Shown: positions 26,138-33,909 of the stretch, one piece after another
Layout: each line of letters opens with the position of its first letter
How positions within the stretch are numbered: position 1 is the first letter of the stretch
Assembly: GCF_021568905.1 (NCBI RefSeq)
Contig: NZ_JAKGSB010000001.1
Location: 310,001 to 374,000, forward strand
DNA length: 64,000 nt
DNA from: Zavarzinia marina
GTDB lineage: Bacteria > Pseudomonadota > Alphaproteobacteria > Zavarziniales > Zavarziniaceae
Direction: 5' to 3'
Program-made: the position numbers and the translations under genes
The notes under the pieces: generated by a model
Databases searched by the model: none
Told to the model about the DNA's origin: nothing
What the model saw: only the letters and a program-made list of their open reading frames with translations

Positions 26138-26717
26138 GGTCGCGGACCAGACCCTCCAGCATGTCGCGATAGGCGGCGAATTCGGGCACGGCGAGGCCGA
26201 CGACCTTCGCTTCCTCGTCCCAGACGCGCAGCCGGACGGCATCACGGAAATGGGGCAGGGCTTCGAAAGCGGCGACTTCCTCCGCCGACATGGGGCCGCC
26301 CTGAAGTGCCAGGCTGCGCACCGAGGCGGGCGAGAGGCGCGCGAAATAGCCGTCCTTGGTGGCGCAGAGATAGCGTTTGGCGGCGACGTGAAGGCGGATC
26401 GGCTCCGTCACCTCGGGCCCGAACCATTGGGCGAGGTGATCGGCGCCGCCGTCCTCGTGCCTTGCGTCGTAACCCATGACGGCGGCGCCCTCGCCGACCG
26501 GATCGAGCAGATGGCCGATGTCGTGGAGCAGGGCGGCGGCGATCAGGCCCGGGGCGGCGCCGGCCCGGGTGCCGCAGGCGGCCGCCTGCAGGCCATGGGC
26601 GAGCTGACTGACCGATTCGCCCCCCTCATAGGGGGAATGCCCCTTGTCCCGGAAAAGGGCTTCGATACGGGCGACGACGGAATCGGTCGTCTTCTCTACA
26701 GTCGGGCGCGACGTCAT
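26127..26717 (-). CDS. HD-domain protein of the PhnZ/TmpB mixed-valent diiron oxygenase type
   Basis: About 196 residues. Metal-ligand motifs fit the PhnZ/TmpB branch of the HD superfamily: His in SQLAH, the HD pair in LLHDIGH, His in ARHEDGG, His in RLHVAAKRYL and a late Asp in RVWDEEA. The block LSPASVRSLALQGGPM is also characteristic. Known members use diiron to oxidise phosphonates, but no phosphonate genes are adjacent. The substrate-gate Tyr/Glu region reads YEGGE, with one residue more between Tyr and Glu than in PhnZ. The start at 26717 is favoured by AAGGA ten bases upstream; ATG 26744 is the alternative. First gene of a three-gene overlapping operon. Confidence 0.82.
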   Translation of the reverse strand: MTSRPTVEKTTDSVVARIEALFRDKGHSPYEGGESVSQLAHGLQAAACGTRAGAAPGLIAAALLHDIGHLLDPVGEGAAVMGYDARHEDGGADHLAQWFGPEVTEPIRLHVAAKRYLCATKDGYFARLSPASVRSLALQGGPMSAEEVAAFEALPHFRDAVRLRVWDEEAKVVGLAVPEFAAYRDMLEGLVRDHGV

Positions 26718-26819
26718 GTCGGGGCATCCTTGTTTCGGCGGCATAATGATCGTGACCTGGCTTCAAGAGCCAGTTAAAAACCTGTTCTAACCGAAGAAGA
26801 TTACGAGGGGAGTATCGTC

Positions 26820-27956
26820 ATGGCCGGGCCGCTGAAGGGGATGAAGGTCGTCGAAATCGCGGGCCTGGGGCCGGGGCCGTTCTGCGCCATGCTACTGGCG
26901 GACATGGGCGCCGACGTCGTCCGGGTCGAGCGTTCGGCGAAATTCGGCGTGGTCAATCCGAAGTTCGATTTCCTCAACCGCGGCAAGCGCTCCGTCGTCG
27001 TCGACCTGAAGAAGCCCGAAGGCATCGAGACCGTCCTGAAGATGGTCGAGAAGGCGGACATCATCCTGGAGGGCTTTCGCCCCGGCGTGATGGAACGTCT
27101 CGGCCTCGGTCCCGACGTCTGCCTGGCGCGCAATCCTGCCATCGCCTATGGCCGCATGACCGGCTTCGGCCAGAGCGGCCCCATGGCCAAGGCGGCGGGC
27201 CACGACATCAACTATATCGCCATGTCCGGCGCGCTCGGCATGATCGGTCACGCGGGCGGCAAGCCGGTGCCGCCGGTCAATCTGGTCGGCGATTTCGGCG
27301 GCGGCGCCATGTTCCTCGCCTTCGGCCTCCTTGCCGCCGTGCTCTCGGCCCGGACCACCGGCCAGGGCCAGGTGGTGGACGCCACCATGATCGACGGCGC
27401 GGCCCTGCTCTCGACCATGATGTACGGCATGATGGCCCAGGGCCTGTGGCGCGACGAGCGCGGCGTGAACCTTCTGGATACGGGCGCCCATTTCTACGAC
27501 ACCTATGAGACGGCGGACGGCAAATATGTCTCCATCGGCTCGATCGAGCCGCAGTTCTATGCCGAGCTGATGCGCCTCGCCGATCTCGATCCGGAGGTCT
27601 TCGGCAGCCAGATGGACGTCGCCCGCTGGCCCGAGATGAAGGAGAAGCTGGCCATCGTGATCAAGGGCAAGACGCGGGACGAATGGTGCGCCCTGATGGA
27701 GGGGACGGACGTCTGCTTCGCTCCCGTGCTGTCCATGACCGAGGCGGCGGCACACCCGCATAATGTTGCCCGCGGTACTTTCTTCGCGCAGGATGGCCAC
27801 ATCCAGCCGGCGCCGGCGCCGCGCTTCAGCCGCACCGCGCCGGATGTGCCCGCCGCCCCGCCCGAGCCCGGCCGGGATACCGAGACGGCGCTGGCCGACT
27901 GGGGCTTCTCGCCCGCCGAAATCGCCCGCCTGCGGGAACTCGGCGCGGCGGCCTGA
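26820..27956 (+). CDS. CaiB/BaiF family CoA-transferase (alpha-methylacyl-CoA racemase-like)
   Basis: A 378-residue family III CoA-transferase. The N-terminal GMKVVEIAGLGPGPFCAMLL, ADMGADVVRVE, LNRGKRSVVVDLK and the ITGFGQ-equivalent RMTGFGQSGP are typical, and HDINYIAMSGAL is the block around the catalytic Asp. These features fit alpha-methylacyl-CoA racemase or CoA-transferase. Members interconvert acyl-CoA epimers or move CoA between acids. GAGGGGAG precedes the ATG. It is divergent from the HD/ligase/UDG-like operon, suggesting one shared pathway for a branched or aromatic acid. Confidence 0.92.
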   Translation: MAGPLKGMKVVEIAGLGPGPFCAMLLADMGADVVRVERSAKFGVVNPKFDFLNRGKRSVVVDLKKPEGIETVLKMVEKADIILEGFRPGVMERLGLGPDVCLARNPAIAYGRMTGFGQSGPMAKAAGHDINYIAMSGALGMIGHAGGKPVPPVNLVGDFGGGAMFLAFGLLAAVLSARTTGQGQVVDATMIDGAALLSTMMYGMMAQGLWRDERGVNLLDTGAHFYDTYETADGKYVSIGSIEPQFYAELMRLADLDPEVFGSQMDVARWPEMKEKLAIVIKGKTRDEWCALMEGTDVCFAPVLSMTEAAAHPHNVARGTFFAQDGHIQPAPAPRFSRTAPDVPAAPPEPGRDTETALADWGFSPAEIARLRELGAAA

Positions 27957-28060
27957 CGATCCGCCACCCGGCGGATCGGGAAAAAAGCCCGGCGATCCGC
28001 CACCCGGCGGATCAGGGAAAAAAGCCCGACGATCCGCCGCCCGGCGGGTCGCGAAAGAAG
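27957..28060. repeat. Three tandem ~36-base hairpin repeats
   Basis: Units begin at 27957, 27993 and 28030 (36 and 37 bases apart). The first two carry a perfect GATCCGCC/GGCGGATC stem with a four-base loop, followed by (A)GGGAAAAAAGCCC. The third is diverged (GATCCGCC/GGCGGGTC, then GAAAGAAGGGG). They fill the gap between the CoA-transferase stop and the HTH gene, and the A-rich end of the third supplies the downstream ribosome binding site. Confidence 0.85.
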
Positions 28061-28071
28061 GGGAAACGAGG

Positions 28072-28455
28072 GTGGCGCTGTTCTTCGACGCGAATTGGTT
28101 CGACCAGCGCCTCCGTCTCCTCGGCCTCGGCCGCGCCTCCATCGCCGCCACCCTCGGCATCGCGGACGACGAGGTCGAGGCGCTGTTCAAGGATCAGCGC
28201 GAGCTGAAGCCGACCGAGGTGGTGACCCTCGCCGCCCTGCTGGCGGTCCCGGTCGCGGAACTGGCGCAACGCGCCGGGGCCGGCACCGTGGCGCCCGAAA
28301 CCGCGCCCGAAGGCCCGTTCGAGGCCCGCCTCGAAGCGGTCGAACAGGCGATGCAGCGCCTCGAGGAACGGATGAGCCGGGTCGAGAGCCTGCTCGCACG
28401 CGCGACCGAGGCGACCCGCTCGCTCCGCGCCGATCTGCCGTCGCGGGGAAGCTGA
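28072..28455 (+). CDS. Small helix-turn-helix/coiled-coil protein
   Basis: A 127-residue protein starting at GTG with an AAGAAGGGG ribosome binding site inside the last hairpin repeat. The N-terminal MALFFD-like opening (here VALFFDANWFDQRL), LGLGRASIAATLGIADDEVEALFKD and LAALLAVPVAELAQRAG form an XRE-like helix-turn-helix. The C-terminal part (about residues 80-120) is a heptad-patterned coiled coil (LEAVEQAMQRLEERMSRVES). It is probably a small DNA-binding or dimeric regulatory protein of a family seen in other alphaproteobacteria; targets are unknown. An upstream extension in the same frame would translate the repeats as DPPPGGSGKK and is unlikely to be used. Confidence 0.75.
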   Translation: MALFFDANWFDQRLRLLGLGRASIAATLGIADDEVEALFKDQRELKPTEVVTLAALLAVPVAELAQRAGAGTVAPETAPEGPFEARLEAVEQAMQRLEERMSRVESLLARATEATRSLRADLPSRGS

Positions 28456-28516
28456 GACCCGTCAGCGCACGCCAGACAGCGCGGCGCCCCGGCCTGCGCC
28501 GGGACGATGGAAAGGG

Positions 28517-29686
28517 TTACGGCTTGATCGTCAGACGCTCGGGCGTGATCTCGATCGCCACTTCGCGCGGCTTGTCCGCCTCTTCGCCGCGCAGCAGGAC
28601 GATCATGCCGTCGTCGGTGAAGATCGCCGGGTCGTCCATCGGCACGCCGTCGAGCGCCACCGTGTTCAGGGCTTCGAATTCGTCGGTGCCGATGGTCTTG
28701 AGGGCCGTGGCATAGCCCTTGCGCTCATCGCCCTCCAGAAGGGTGAAGATCAGCACGATGTCGGTCAGGCCGTCGCCGGTGACGTCCTTCGGCAGGGCCA
28801 GGGCATAGCCGACGCCGGCCTTCCGCTTCTTCGCCTGGGCCGCGATCGCCTGCTGGATCGCGGCCTGCGCCGCCGTCGGCTCGGCCGGGGCGGGGGCGCT
28901 CGGCGGCGGGGGCGGCGGGCCGAGGCCGGCGCCGCCGTCCGAGAAGGTGGAGCCGGGGACCGGGGCGCCCGCGCTCGGCGGCGGCGGCGCATCGGGCGCG
29001 GGCGGCTCATAGACCGCGACCTCGATGTCGTTTTCCTCGGCGCAGGCGTCCAGGGCCTTCACCGCCGCCGCCGCGCCGCCGAGCGGGAGATCGCGGGAGC
29101 GCAGGTCCAATGCGTCCGACCGGATGTAGAAATGGCTGCCGCGCGCGAAGATCGACAGCAGCTTGTCGCCCTGAGGCGAGGGCAGCGGCGTCGAGGAGAT
29201 CGAATGCGGATCATAGGCCCGCCCGTCGAGGGCGATGGCCGGCCGCTCGTCGACGGAAAAGCCGAAATCCATGGAGGTGCCGTCGGCGACGTCGAGATCG
29301 TCGCGACCATAGATCAGGCCCCGGCCCTGGGGACCGACGATGAAACCGATGCGGTCACCCGACGGATAGTCGCGGGTGACGACGCAGAGCGCGGTGGGTT
29401 GGCCCGGAAGATGGAAGGTCTCCAGCTTCCAGTCGCCGATCTCGGCATTCTCTCCCGCCTCGGGCGTCGCGAGCGGTGTCGGCAGGGGCAGGGGCGGGGC
29501 CGCCGTCTCGGCACCGGGGGCGGTTTCAGCGGGAACGGTCTCTTCGGGGGGCATGGCCTCGGCCGGCCCATCTTCCGGCTTGGTGATTTCCAGCTTGGGT
29601 CTGTCGCTTTGCGCCGGTGCGGGACCGCTCTGCCCGACGAGGGCGAGAGCCGTGCCGCATAAGAGGGCGGCGGTGGTGCGTTTCAT
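28517..29686 (-). CDS. Exported protein with FG-GAP/VCBS-like Asp motif
   Basis: A 389-residue protein with a signal peptide (MKRTTAALLCGTALALVGQS...APAQ). It has a Pro/Glu-rich linker (about 30-80), a beta-rich domain beginning IGDWKLETFHLPGQPTALC (about 85-230) that loosely resembles invasion-associated IalB-like domains, and a Pro/Ala-rich linker. A C-terminal region contains DVTGDGLTDIVLIF, an FG-GAP/VCBS-type Asp-rich calcium loop. The function is unknown; a periplasmic or surface location is expected. The start at 29686 is chosen for the signal peptide; longer in-frame starts lack one. It is divergent from the M48 peptidase gene. Confidence 0.7.
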   Translation of the reverse strand: MKRTTAALLCGTALALVGQSGPAPAQSDRPKLEITKPEDGPAEAMPPEETVPAETAPGAETAAPPLPLPTPLATPEAGENAEIGDWKLETFHLPGQPTALCVVTRDYPSGDRIGFIVGPQGRGLIYGRDDLDVADGTSMDFGFSVDERPAIALDGRAYDPHSISSTPLPSPQGDKLLSIFARGSHFYIRSDALDLRSRDLPLGGAAAAVKALDACAEENDIEVAVYEPPAPDAPPPPSAGAPVPGSTFSDGGAGLGPPPPPPSAPAPAEPTAAQAAIQQAIAAQAKKRKAGVGYALALPKDVTGDGLTDIVLIFTLLEGDERKGYATALKTIGTDEFEALNTVALDGVPMDDPAIFTDDGMIVLLRGEEADKPREVAIEITPERLTIKP

Positions 29687-29904
29687 GGTCGAGGCTCGCC
29701 GGTCTGGAATCTGCCGTCGGAGCATAACGAAGAATATGGCGCAATCATGAGACTTTTGCGGGAGCCCGTCGGCGCGGGAGCAGGCGGTCACGCTGTCGCC
29801 CGAATTTCGGTCTATCATGCGCGCTTTGGTATGGGCGCCGCGTCCCGGCGGCCCGGACGGCCGGGCCCGGAAGGACGCCGGGCCCAAACAGGGGGATCGG
29901 AAGA

Positions 29905-30714
29905 ATGGCATTCGGCTTCTGTGCATGCTGCGCGCCGACGCGGCGCGGCTTTCTGGGGTTCACCGCGGCGGGTCTCGCCGCCGGCGGGCTCGGCGGCTGT
30001 GTGGCGGTGGGGCGCAGCATGGCGCCGGGGGACGACGAGTTGAACAAGATGGGGCTTCAGGCCTGGTCGCAGATCAAGAAGAAGGAAAAGATCTCCGGCA
30101 GTGCCAAGGGGCGGGCCCGGGTGAACGGCGTCGCCCGCAAGGTGGTCGACGCCTCGGGTCTCGGGCGCAGCTACAATTGGGAATTCGCCCTCTTCGACGA
30201 CAAGCAGATCAATGCCTTCGCCCTGCCGGGCGGCAAGATCGGCGTCTATCAGGGGCTCCTGAACCTCGCGACCAGCGATGCCGAACTCGCCGCCGTGCTG
30301 GGGCACGAAGTCACCCACGTCCAGCGCCGCCACGCCGCCCAGCGCATCGGCGCCCAGCGCGCCGGGCAGTTGGGCGTGCAGCTTGCCCAGATCGGGCTCG
30401 CCGCCGGCGGCGTGCAGCAGTCGGACCAGATCGCCGGGCTGATCGGCGCCGGCGTCTCCTATGGCGTCATCCTGCCGTTCTCGCGCGATCAGGAATATGA
30501 GGCGGACGAGGGCGGCCTCGTCACCATGTCGCGCGCCGCCTACAACCCCAATGCCGCGGTGACCCTGTGGCAGAAGATGGCGGCCGCCAACGCGAAGAGC
30601 GCGAAGCCGATGGAATTCGCCTCCACCCATCCGTCGGACGCCAATCGCATCCGCCGGCTGCAGAGCCAGATTCCGAGCGTGCTGCCGCTCTACGAATCGG
30701 CCAGGCGCGCCTGA
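29905..30714 (+). CDS. M48 family metallopeptidase, putative Tat-exported lipoprotein
   Basis: A 269-residue zinc metalloprotease. The active-site helix [11 protein letters not shown] (HExxH, near residue 133) and the third ligand Glu in EYEADEGGL (near 198) are intact. The N-terminus has twin arginines (TRRGFLGF) followed by a hydrophobic stretch and a Cys in LGGC, which fits a Tat-dependent lipoprotein of the YcaL/LoiP/BepA-like group. It would degrade or check misfolded envelope proteins. It is convergent with the thermonuclease gene with one base between. A GC-rich, hairpin-prone leader of about 200 bases precedes it. Confidence 0.92.
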   Translation: MAFGFCACCAPTRRGFLGFTAAGLAAGGLGGCVAVGRSMAPGDDELNKMGLQAWSQIKKKEKISGSAKGRARVNGVARKVVDASGLGRSYNWEFALFDDKQINAFALPGGKIGVYQGLLNLATSDAELAAVLGHEVTHVQRRHAAQRIGAQRAGQLGVQLAQIGLAAGGVQQSDQIAGLIGAGVSYGVILPFSRDQEYEADEGGLVTMSRAAYNPNAAVTLWQKMAAANAKSAKPMEFASTHPSDANRIRRLQSQIPSVLPLYESARRA

Positions 30715-30715
30715 T

Positions 30716-31195
30716 CTAATCGCACCAGCCGGCGCGCGCCTTGCCGTCATAGGGCCGGGCGAGGCCGGCGGCGATCAGCCGCTCGCCCAGGGCGCGGCCC
30801 TCGCCGTCGGTGACCCGGGCGAGGACGCGGCCGCCGTATTTGTCGAAGGCGACGTCGCGCAGCGTGACCTCGCCCGCGGCGACGAGGTTGCTCAGCATGT
30901 CCCGGGCCCTTGCCGCCAGGGCTTTTTCGGCCGGGCATTCGCCGCGCAGTTCGGGCGTGTCGATACCGGCCAGGCGCACCCGCGTGACCACCTCCTGACC
31001 CAGCCAGATATGGACCCGGACATCCATCGTGTCGCCGTCCACGACCTCGATCACCTCGGCGAAGAAGGGGCCGGGCATTTCCTTCGGCAGGCGCGACAGG
31101 CCCCGGTCCGGCGCCGTCAGCAGGGTGCCGGCCGCGACGGCCCCGCCGAGAAGCACGGCGAGCAGGATGAAGGGAAGGGCGAATCTGCGGGTCAT
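30716..31195 (-). CDS. Thermonuclease (SNase-like) family protein
   Basis: A 159-residue secreted or membrane-anchored nuclease. An N-terminal hydrophobic helix ([19 protein letters not shown]) is followed by an OB-fold SNase domain with VVDGDTMDV and [14 protein letters not shown], giving the catalytic Arg and Glu. The second catalytic Arg is in DKYGGRVLA. It hydrolyses DNA or RNA with calcium in known members. The start at 31195 is used because it directly precedes the signal segment; an in-frame ATG further upstream adds a non-homologous basic extension. Confidence 0.9.
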   Translation of the reverse strand: MTRRFALPFILLAVLLGGAVAAGTLLTAPDRGLSRLPKEMPGPFFAEVIEVVDGDTMDVRVHIWLGQEVVTRVRLAGIDTPELRGECPAEKALAARARDMLSNLVAAGEVTLRDVAFDKYGGRVLARVTDGEGRALGERLIAAGLARPYDGKARAGWCD

Positions 31196-31312
31196 GGCGT
31201 GAACGTTAGAGGAACATCGACCGCGCCGGCAAGCGCCATGGTGGCAAGGCCGGCGGGCCGGTGCTATGAGAGCGCCCAATCCCTCCGTCACCATTCAGTC
31301 ATCAGGAAGATC

Positions 31313-32887
31313 ATGATCGCCCGCGCGCTTCTTTCGGTCTCGGACAAGACCGGCCTCGTCGATTTCGCCAAAGCCCTCGCCGGTCACGGCGTCGAGCTTC
31401 TGTCCACCGGGGGCACCGCCAAGGCGCTGCGCGATGCCGGCCTGACCGTGGTCGAAGTGGCCGATTTCACCGGCAGCCCCGAGATCCTGGACGGCCGCGT
31501 GAAGACCCTGCATCCCAAGGTCCACGGCGGCCTGCTGGGCCGGCGCGACGTCGCCGATCATGTCGCGCAGATGCAGGCCCACGGCATCGCCAACATCGAC
31601 CTGGTGGTGGTCAATCTCTATCCCTTCGAGGCGACGGTGGCGCGCGGCGCCGATTGGGACGAGACGATCGAGAACATCGACATCGGCGGCCCGGCCATGA
31701 TCCGTTCGGCGGCGAAGAACCATGATCACGTCACCGTCGTGGTCGAACCCGCCGATTATGCCGACGTGCTCGCCGCCATGGCCGCGAACGGCGGCGCCAC
31801 CACGGTCGAGCTGCGGCGCAAGCTGGCGGCCAAGGCCTATGCCCGCACCGCGTCCTATGACGCCGCCATCTCCGGCTGGTTCGCGAAACAGCTCGAGACG
31901 ACCTTCCCCGAGCGCATCTCCTTCGCGGGCGAGCGCGCCTCGGTGCTGCGCTACGGCGAGAACCCGCATCAGTCCGCCGCCCTCTATCTTACCGGCGAGC
32001 AGCGCCCGGGCGTCGCCACGGCGAAGCAGTTGCAGGGCAAGGAACTCTCCTACAACAACCTCAACGACACGGACGCCGCCTTCGAACTGGTCGCCGAATT
32101 CGACCCGCGCGAGGGCCCGGCGGTGGTCATCGTGAAGCACGCCAATCCCTGCGGTGTCGCGGTCGGCGAGACGCTGCTGGAAGCCTGGGAAAAGGCGCTT
32201 GCCTGCGATCCGGTCTCGGCCTTCGGCGGCATCGTCGCCACCAATTGCACCCTCGACAAGGAAACGGCGGAAGCGATCGCCAAGATCTTCACCGAGGTCA
32301 TCGTCGCCCCCGAGGCCGACGACGAGGCGAAGGCCGTGCTGGCGGCCAAGAAGAACCTGCGCCTGCTGGTCACCGGCGGCCTGCCCGATCCCGCCGCGCC
32401 GGGCCTGACCGCCAAGACGCTCGCCGGCGCCCTGCTGGTCCAGACCCGCGACACGCTCGGCGCCGACGGCGATCGCTTCGAGGTCAAGACCACGCGCGCG
32501 CCCTCGTCGCGGGAGGTCGCGGATCTCGAATTCGCGGTGAAGGTCGCGAAACACGTGAAGTCCAACACCATCGTCTTTGCCAAGAACGGCGCCACGGTCG
32601 GCATCGGCGCCGGCCAGATGAGCCGGGTCGACAGCGCCCGCATCGCCTTCAGGAAGGCATCCGACGCGGCGGCGGCGGCGGGCCTGGACGAACCCCTGAC
32701 CAAGGGGTCGGTCGCGGCCTCCGACGCCTTCTTCCCCTTTGCCGACGGTCTCGACGTGCTGGTCGAAGCCGGCGCCACGGCGGTCGCCCAGCCCGGCGGC
32801 TCGATCCGCGATGCCGAAGTGATCGCCGCCGCCGACGCCGCCGGCCTCGCCATGGTCTTCACCGGCGAACGTCACTTCCGTCACTGA
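31313..32887 (+). CDS. purH: Bifunctional AICAR transformylase / IMP cyclohydrolase
   Basis: A 524-residue enzyme for the last two steps of de novo IMP synthesis. The N-terminal IMP cyclohydrolase domain opens with [20 protein letters not shown] and holds STGGTAKAL. The larger AICAR formyltransferase domain contains [18 protein letters not shown] and the C-terminal [10 protein letters not shown]. The ATG at 31313 follows CAGGAAGA. It stands alone on the plus strand, about 2 kb from the purL-purQ-purS-purC genes on the opposite strand, and ends at a hairpin before a toxin-antitoxin pair. Confidence 0.97.
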   Translation: MIARALLSVSDKTGLVDFAKALAGHGVELLSTGGTAKALRDAGLTVVEVADFTGSPEILDGRVKTLHPKVHGGLLGRRDVADHVAQMQAHGIANIDLVVVNLYPFEATVARGADWDETIENIDIGGPAMIRSAAKNHDHVTVVVEPADYADVLAAMAANGGATTVELRRKLAAKAYARTASYDAAISGWFAKQLETTFPERISFAGERASVLRYGENPHQSAALYLTGEQRPGVATAKQLQGKELSYNNLNDTDAAFELVAEFDPREGPAVVIVKHANPCGVAVGETLLEAWEKALACDPVSAFGGIVATNCTLDKETAEAIAKIFTEVIVAPEADDEAKAVLAAKKNLRLLVTGGLPDPAAPGLTAKTLAGALLVQTRDTLGADGDRFEVKTTRAPSSREVADLEFAVKVAKHVKSNTIVFAKNGATVGIGAGQMSRVDSARIAFRKASDAAAAAGLDEPLTKGSVAASDAFFPFADGLDVLVEAGATAVAQPGGSIRDAEVIAAADAAGLAMVFTGERHFRH

Positions 32888-32901
32888 TAAGGAAAAGCAT
32901 C

Positions 32902-32921
32902 GCCCCGGCGCGTGCCGGGGC
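32902..32921. terminator. Hairpin after purH
   Basis: GCCCCGGC (32902-32909) and GCCGGGGC (32914-32921) form a perfect 8-bp stem with a four-base loop between the convergent purH and vapC-like genes. No T-run follows, so it is a putative terminator or stabiliser. Confidence 0.5.
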
Positions 32922-32932
32922 GGTGTGGAATG

Positions 32933-33340
32933 TCAGCTTGCCGCTGTAACCAGCAGGCGCATGCCGGTCGCGGCGGCGGCCTTCTTGTCGAAGGTGACGG
33001 TTTCGCCGCAGCCCGCCTGACGCCCGGCTTCCGCGATCAGAGCATCCGCGAAATCGGCGTCGGTCGCCCGATAGACGGCGAGGGCGCGGTGGCCGGCTTC
33101 GGCCCCCTCGACCGTGATTTCGGGTGACCGCAGCAGCGTGTCGATCGTGCCGGCGATGAAGGCGCGCGGCATCTTGTAGGCGCGTGCCAGCACCCAGACC
33201 GTCTCGACGAGGGCGACCTGAGAGAGAAAGCCGGGCGCACCGGCCGAGAGGTTGTCGATGATTTCGGTCGCGGCGGCGGATTGGGCAGGATCGTCCTGGA
33301 CGAGGTAACGCACCAGGACATTGGTGTCGATCCCGATCAC
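32933..33340 (-). CDS. PIN-domain toxin (VapC-like)
   Basis: A 135-residue PIN-domain ribonuclease. The four acidic positions are present: Asp in IDTNVLVRY, Glu in LVETVWVL, Asp in ATDADFADAL and Asp in VTFDKKAA. VapC toxins cleave tRNA or rRNA and are neutralised by the antitoxin encoded just upstream. Its ATG overlaps the antitoxin stop by four bases, the usual arrangement for coupled synthesis. It is convergent with purH. Confidence 0.9.
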   Translation of the reverse strand: MIGIDTNVLVRYLVQDDPAQSAAATEIIDNLSAGAPGFLSQVALVETVWVLARAYKMPRAFIAGTIDTLLRSPEITVEGAEAGHRALAVYRATDADFADALIAEAGRQAGCGETVTFDKKAAAATGMRLLVTAAS

Positions 33341-33576
33341 CGTCGTGTCGCGCCGGCCTGGATCGCGGCTTCCATATCTTCGAGTGTGACGGGCGTCGCC
33401 GGCTTGGGAACGATCCCTTTCAGGGATTTGATGGACGCGGATGCCGGTATGACGGCATAGCCCCCACCGGGCAGGCGCACGAAGTCCACCCGATCGCCGG
33501 CCGAAAGGCCGAGGTCTTGCCGTACCTTCTGGGGGATCGTGATCTGTCCCTTGGAGGTCAGGGTCGCACTGGACAT
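33337..33576 (-). CDS. AbrB/MazE-type antitoxin (VapB-like)
   Basis: A 79-residue SpoVT/AbrB-fold protein. The swapped-hairpin DNA-binding domain (SATLTSKGQITIPQKVRQDL, then GLSAGDRVDF) occupies residues 1-45. The C-terminal ~30 residues (TPVTLEDMEAAIQAGA) should wrap the PIN toxin. It likely represses its own operon by binding the palindrome that starts five bases upstream of its start codon, probably in complex with the toxin, as known VapB-type antitoxins do. Confidence 0.9.
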   Translation of the reverse strand: MSSATLTSKGQITIPQKVRQDLGLSAGDRVDFVRLPGGGYAVIPASASIKSLKGIVPKPATPVTLEDMEAAIQAGATRR

Positions 33577-33580
33577 GGTC

Positions 33581-33601
33581 TTCCTTACCTTGAGTAAGGA
33601 A
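33581..33601 (-). promoter_or_regulatory. Toxin-antitoxin operator overlapping the ribosome binding site
   Basis: TTCCTTAC-CTTGA-GTAAGGAA on the plus strand is a perfect 8-bp inverted repeat. On the coding (minus) strand its second arm provides AAGGAAG upstream of the antitoxin ATG, so the same bases can be an operator in DNA and a hairpin over the ribosome binding site in RNA. Confidence 0.75.
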
Positions 33602-33637
33602 TGATGCGCCGGTGCGATCGAACCGTCAATAACCCCC

Positions 33638-33874
33638 TCAGTCCGCCGGGGCCTGGGTCTGGAGGGCGAGAGCGTGCAATTCGCCCTCCATGGCGCCGCG
33701 CAGGGCCTTGTAGACCATCTGGTGCTGCTGGACCCGGCTCTTGCCTTTGAAGGCGGCGGAGGTGACGTTGGCGGCGTAGTGATCGCCGTCGCCGCGCAGG
33801 TCCTCGATCACGACCCTGGCGTCGGGAAAGGCCGACTGGATCAGGGTCTTCAGTTTGCCTTCGTCCATCGCCAT
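33638..33874 (-). CDS. BolA family protein
   Basis: A 78-residue BolA-like protein (short IbaG/BolA2-type). It has the class II KH-like fold with LKTLIQSAFPDARVVIEDLRGDGDHYAANV and the conserved SRVQQHQMVYKALRGAM helix, whose His is the usual Fe-S/glutaredoxin ligand. BolA proteins act with monothiol glutaredoxins in iron-sulfur trafficking. In many alphaproteobacteria it lies directly after purL and before the glutaredoxin gene; here a transglutaminase separates it from purL and no glutaredoxin gene follows. Confidence 0.92.
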   Translation of the reverse strand: MAMDEGKLKTLIQSAFPDARVVIEDLRGDGDHYAANVTSAAFKGKSRVQQHQMVYKALRGAMEGELHALALQTQAPAD

Positions 33875-33909
33875 GGTCGTACTCCGGAATCGCCGCGCAG
33901 GTGAGAACG

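Noticed and set aside
26127-26717. Phosphonate-degradation (PhnZ) function for the HD protein
   Set aside because: The fold assignment stands, but no PhnY, phosphonatase or phosphonate transporter gene is nearby and the substrate-gate motif differs, so the specific function was not assigned.
27957-28060. CRISPR array
   Set aside because: Only three units with almost no unique spacer sequence. Each unit is a hairpin plus A-run, and no cas genes are present.
27763-28071. N-terminal extension of the small HTH protein through the hairpin repeats
   Set aside because: It would translate the repeats as DPPPGGSGKK in front of a conserved family start. GTG 28072 has its own ribosome binding site.
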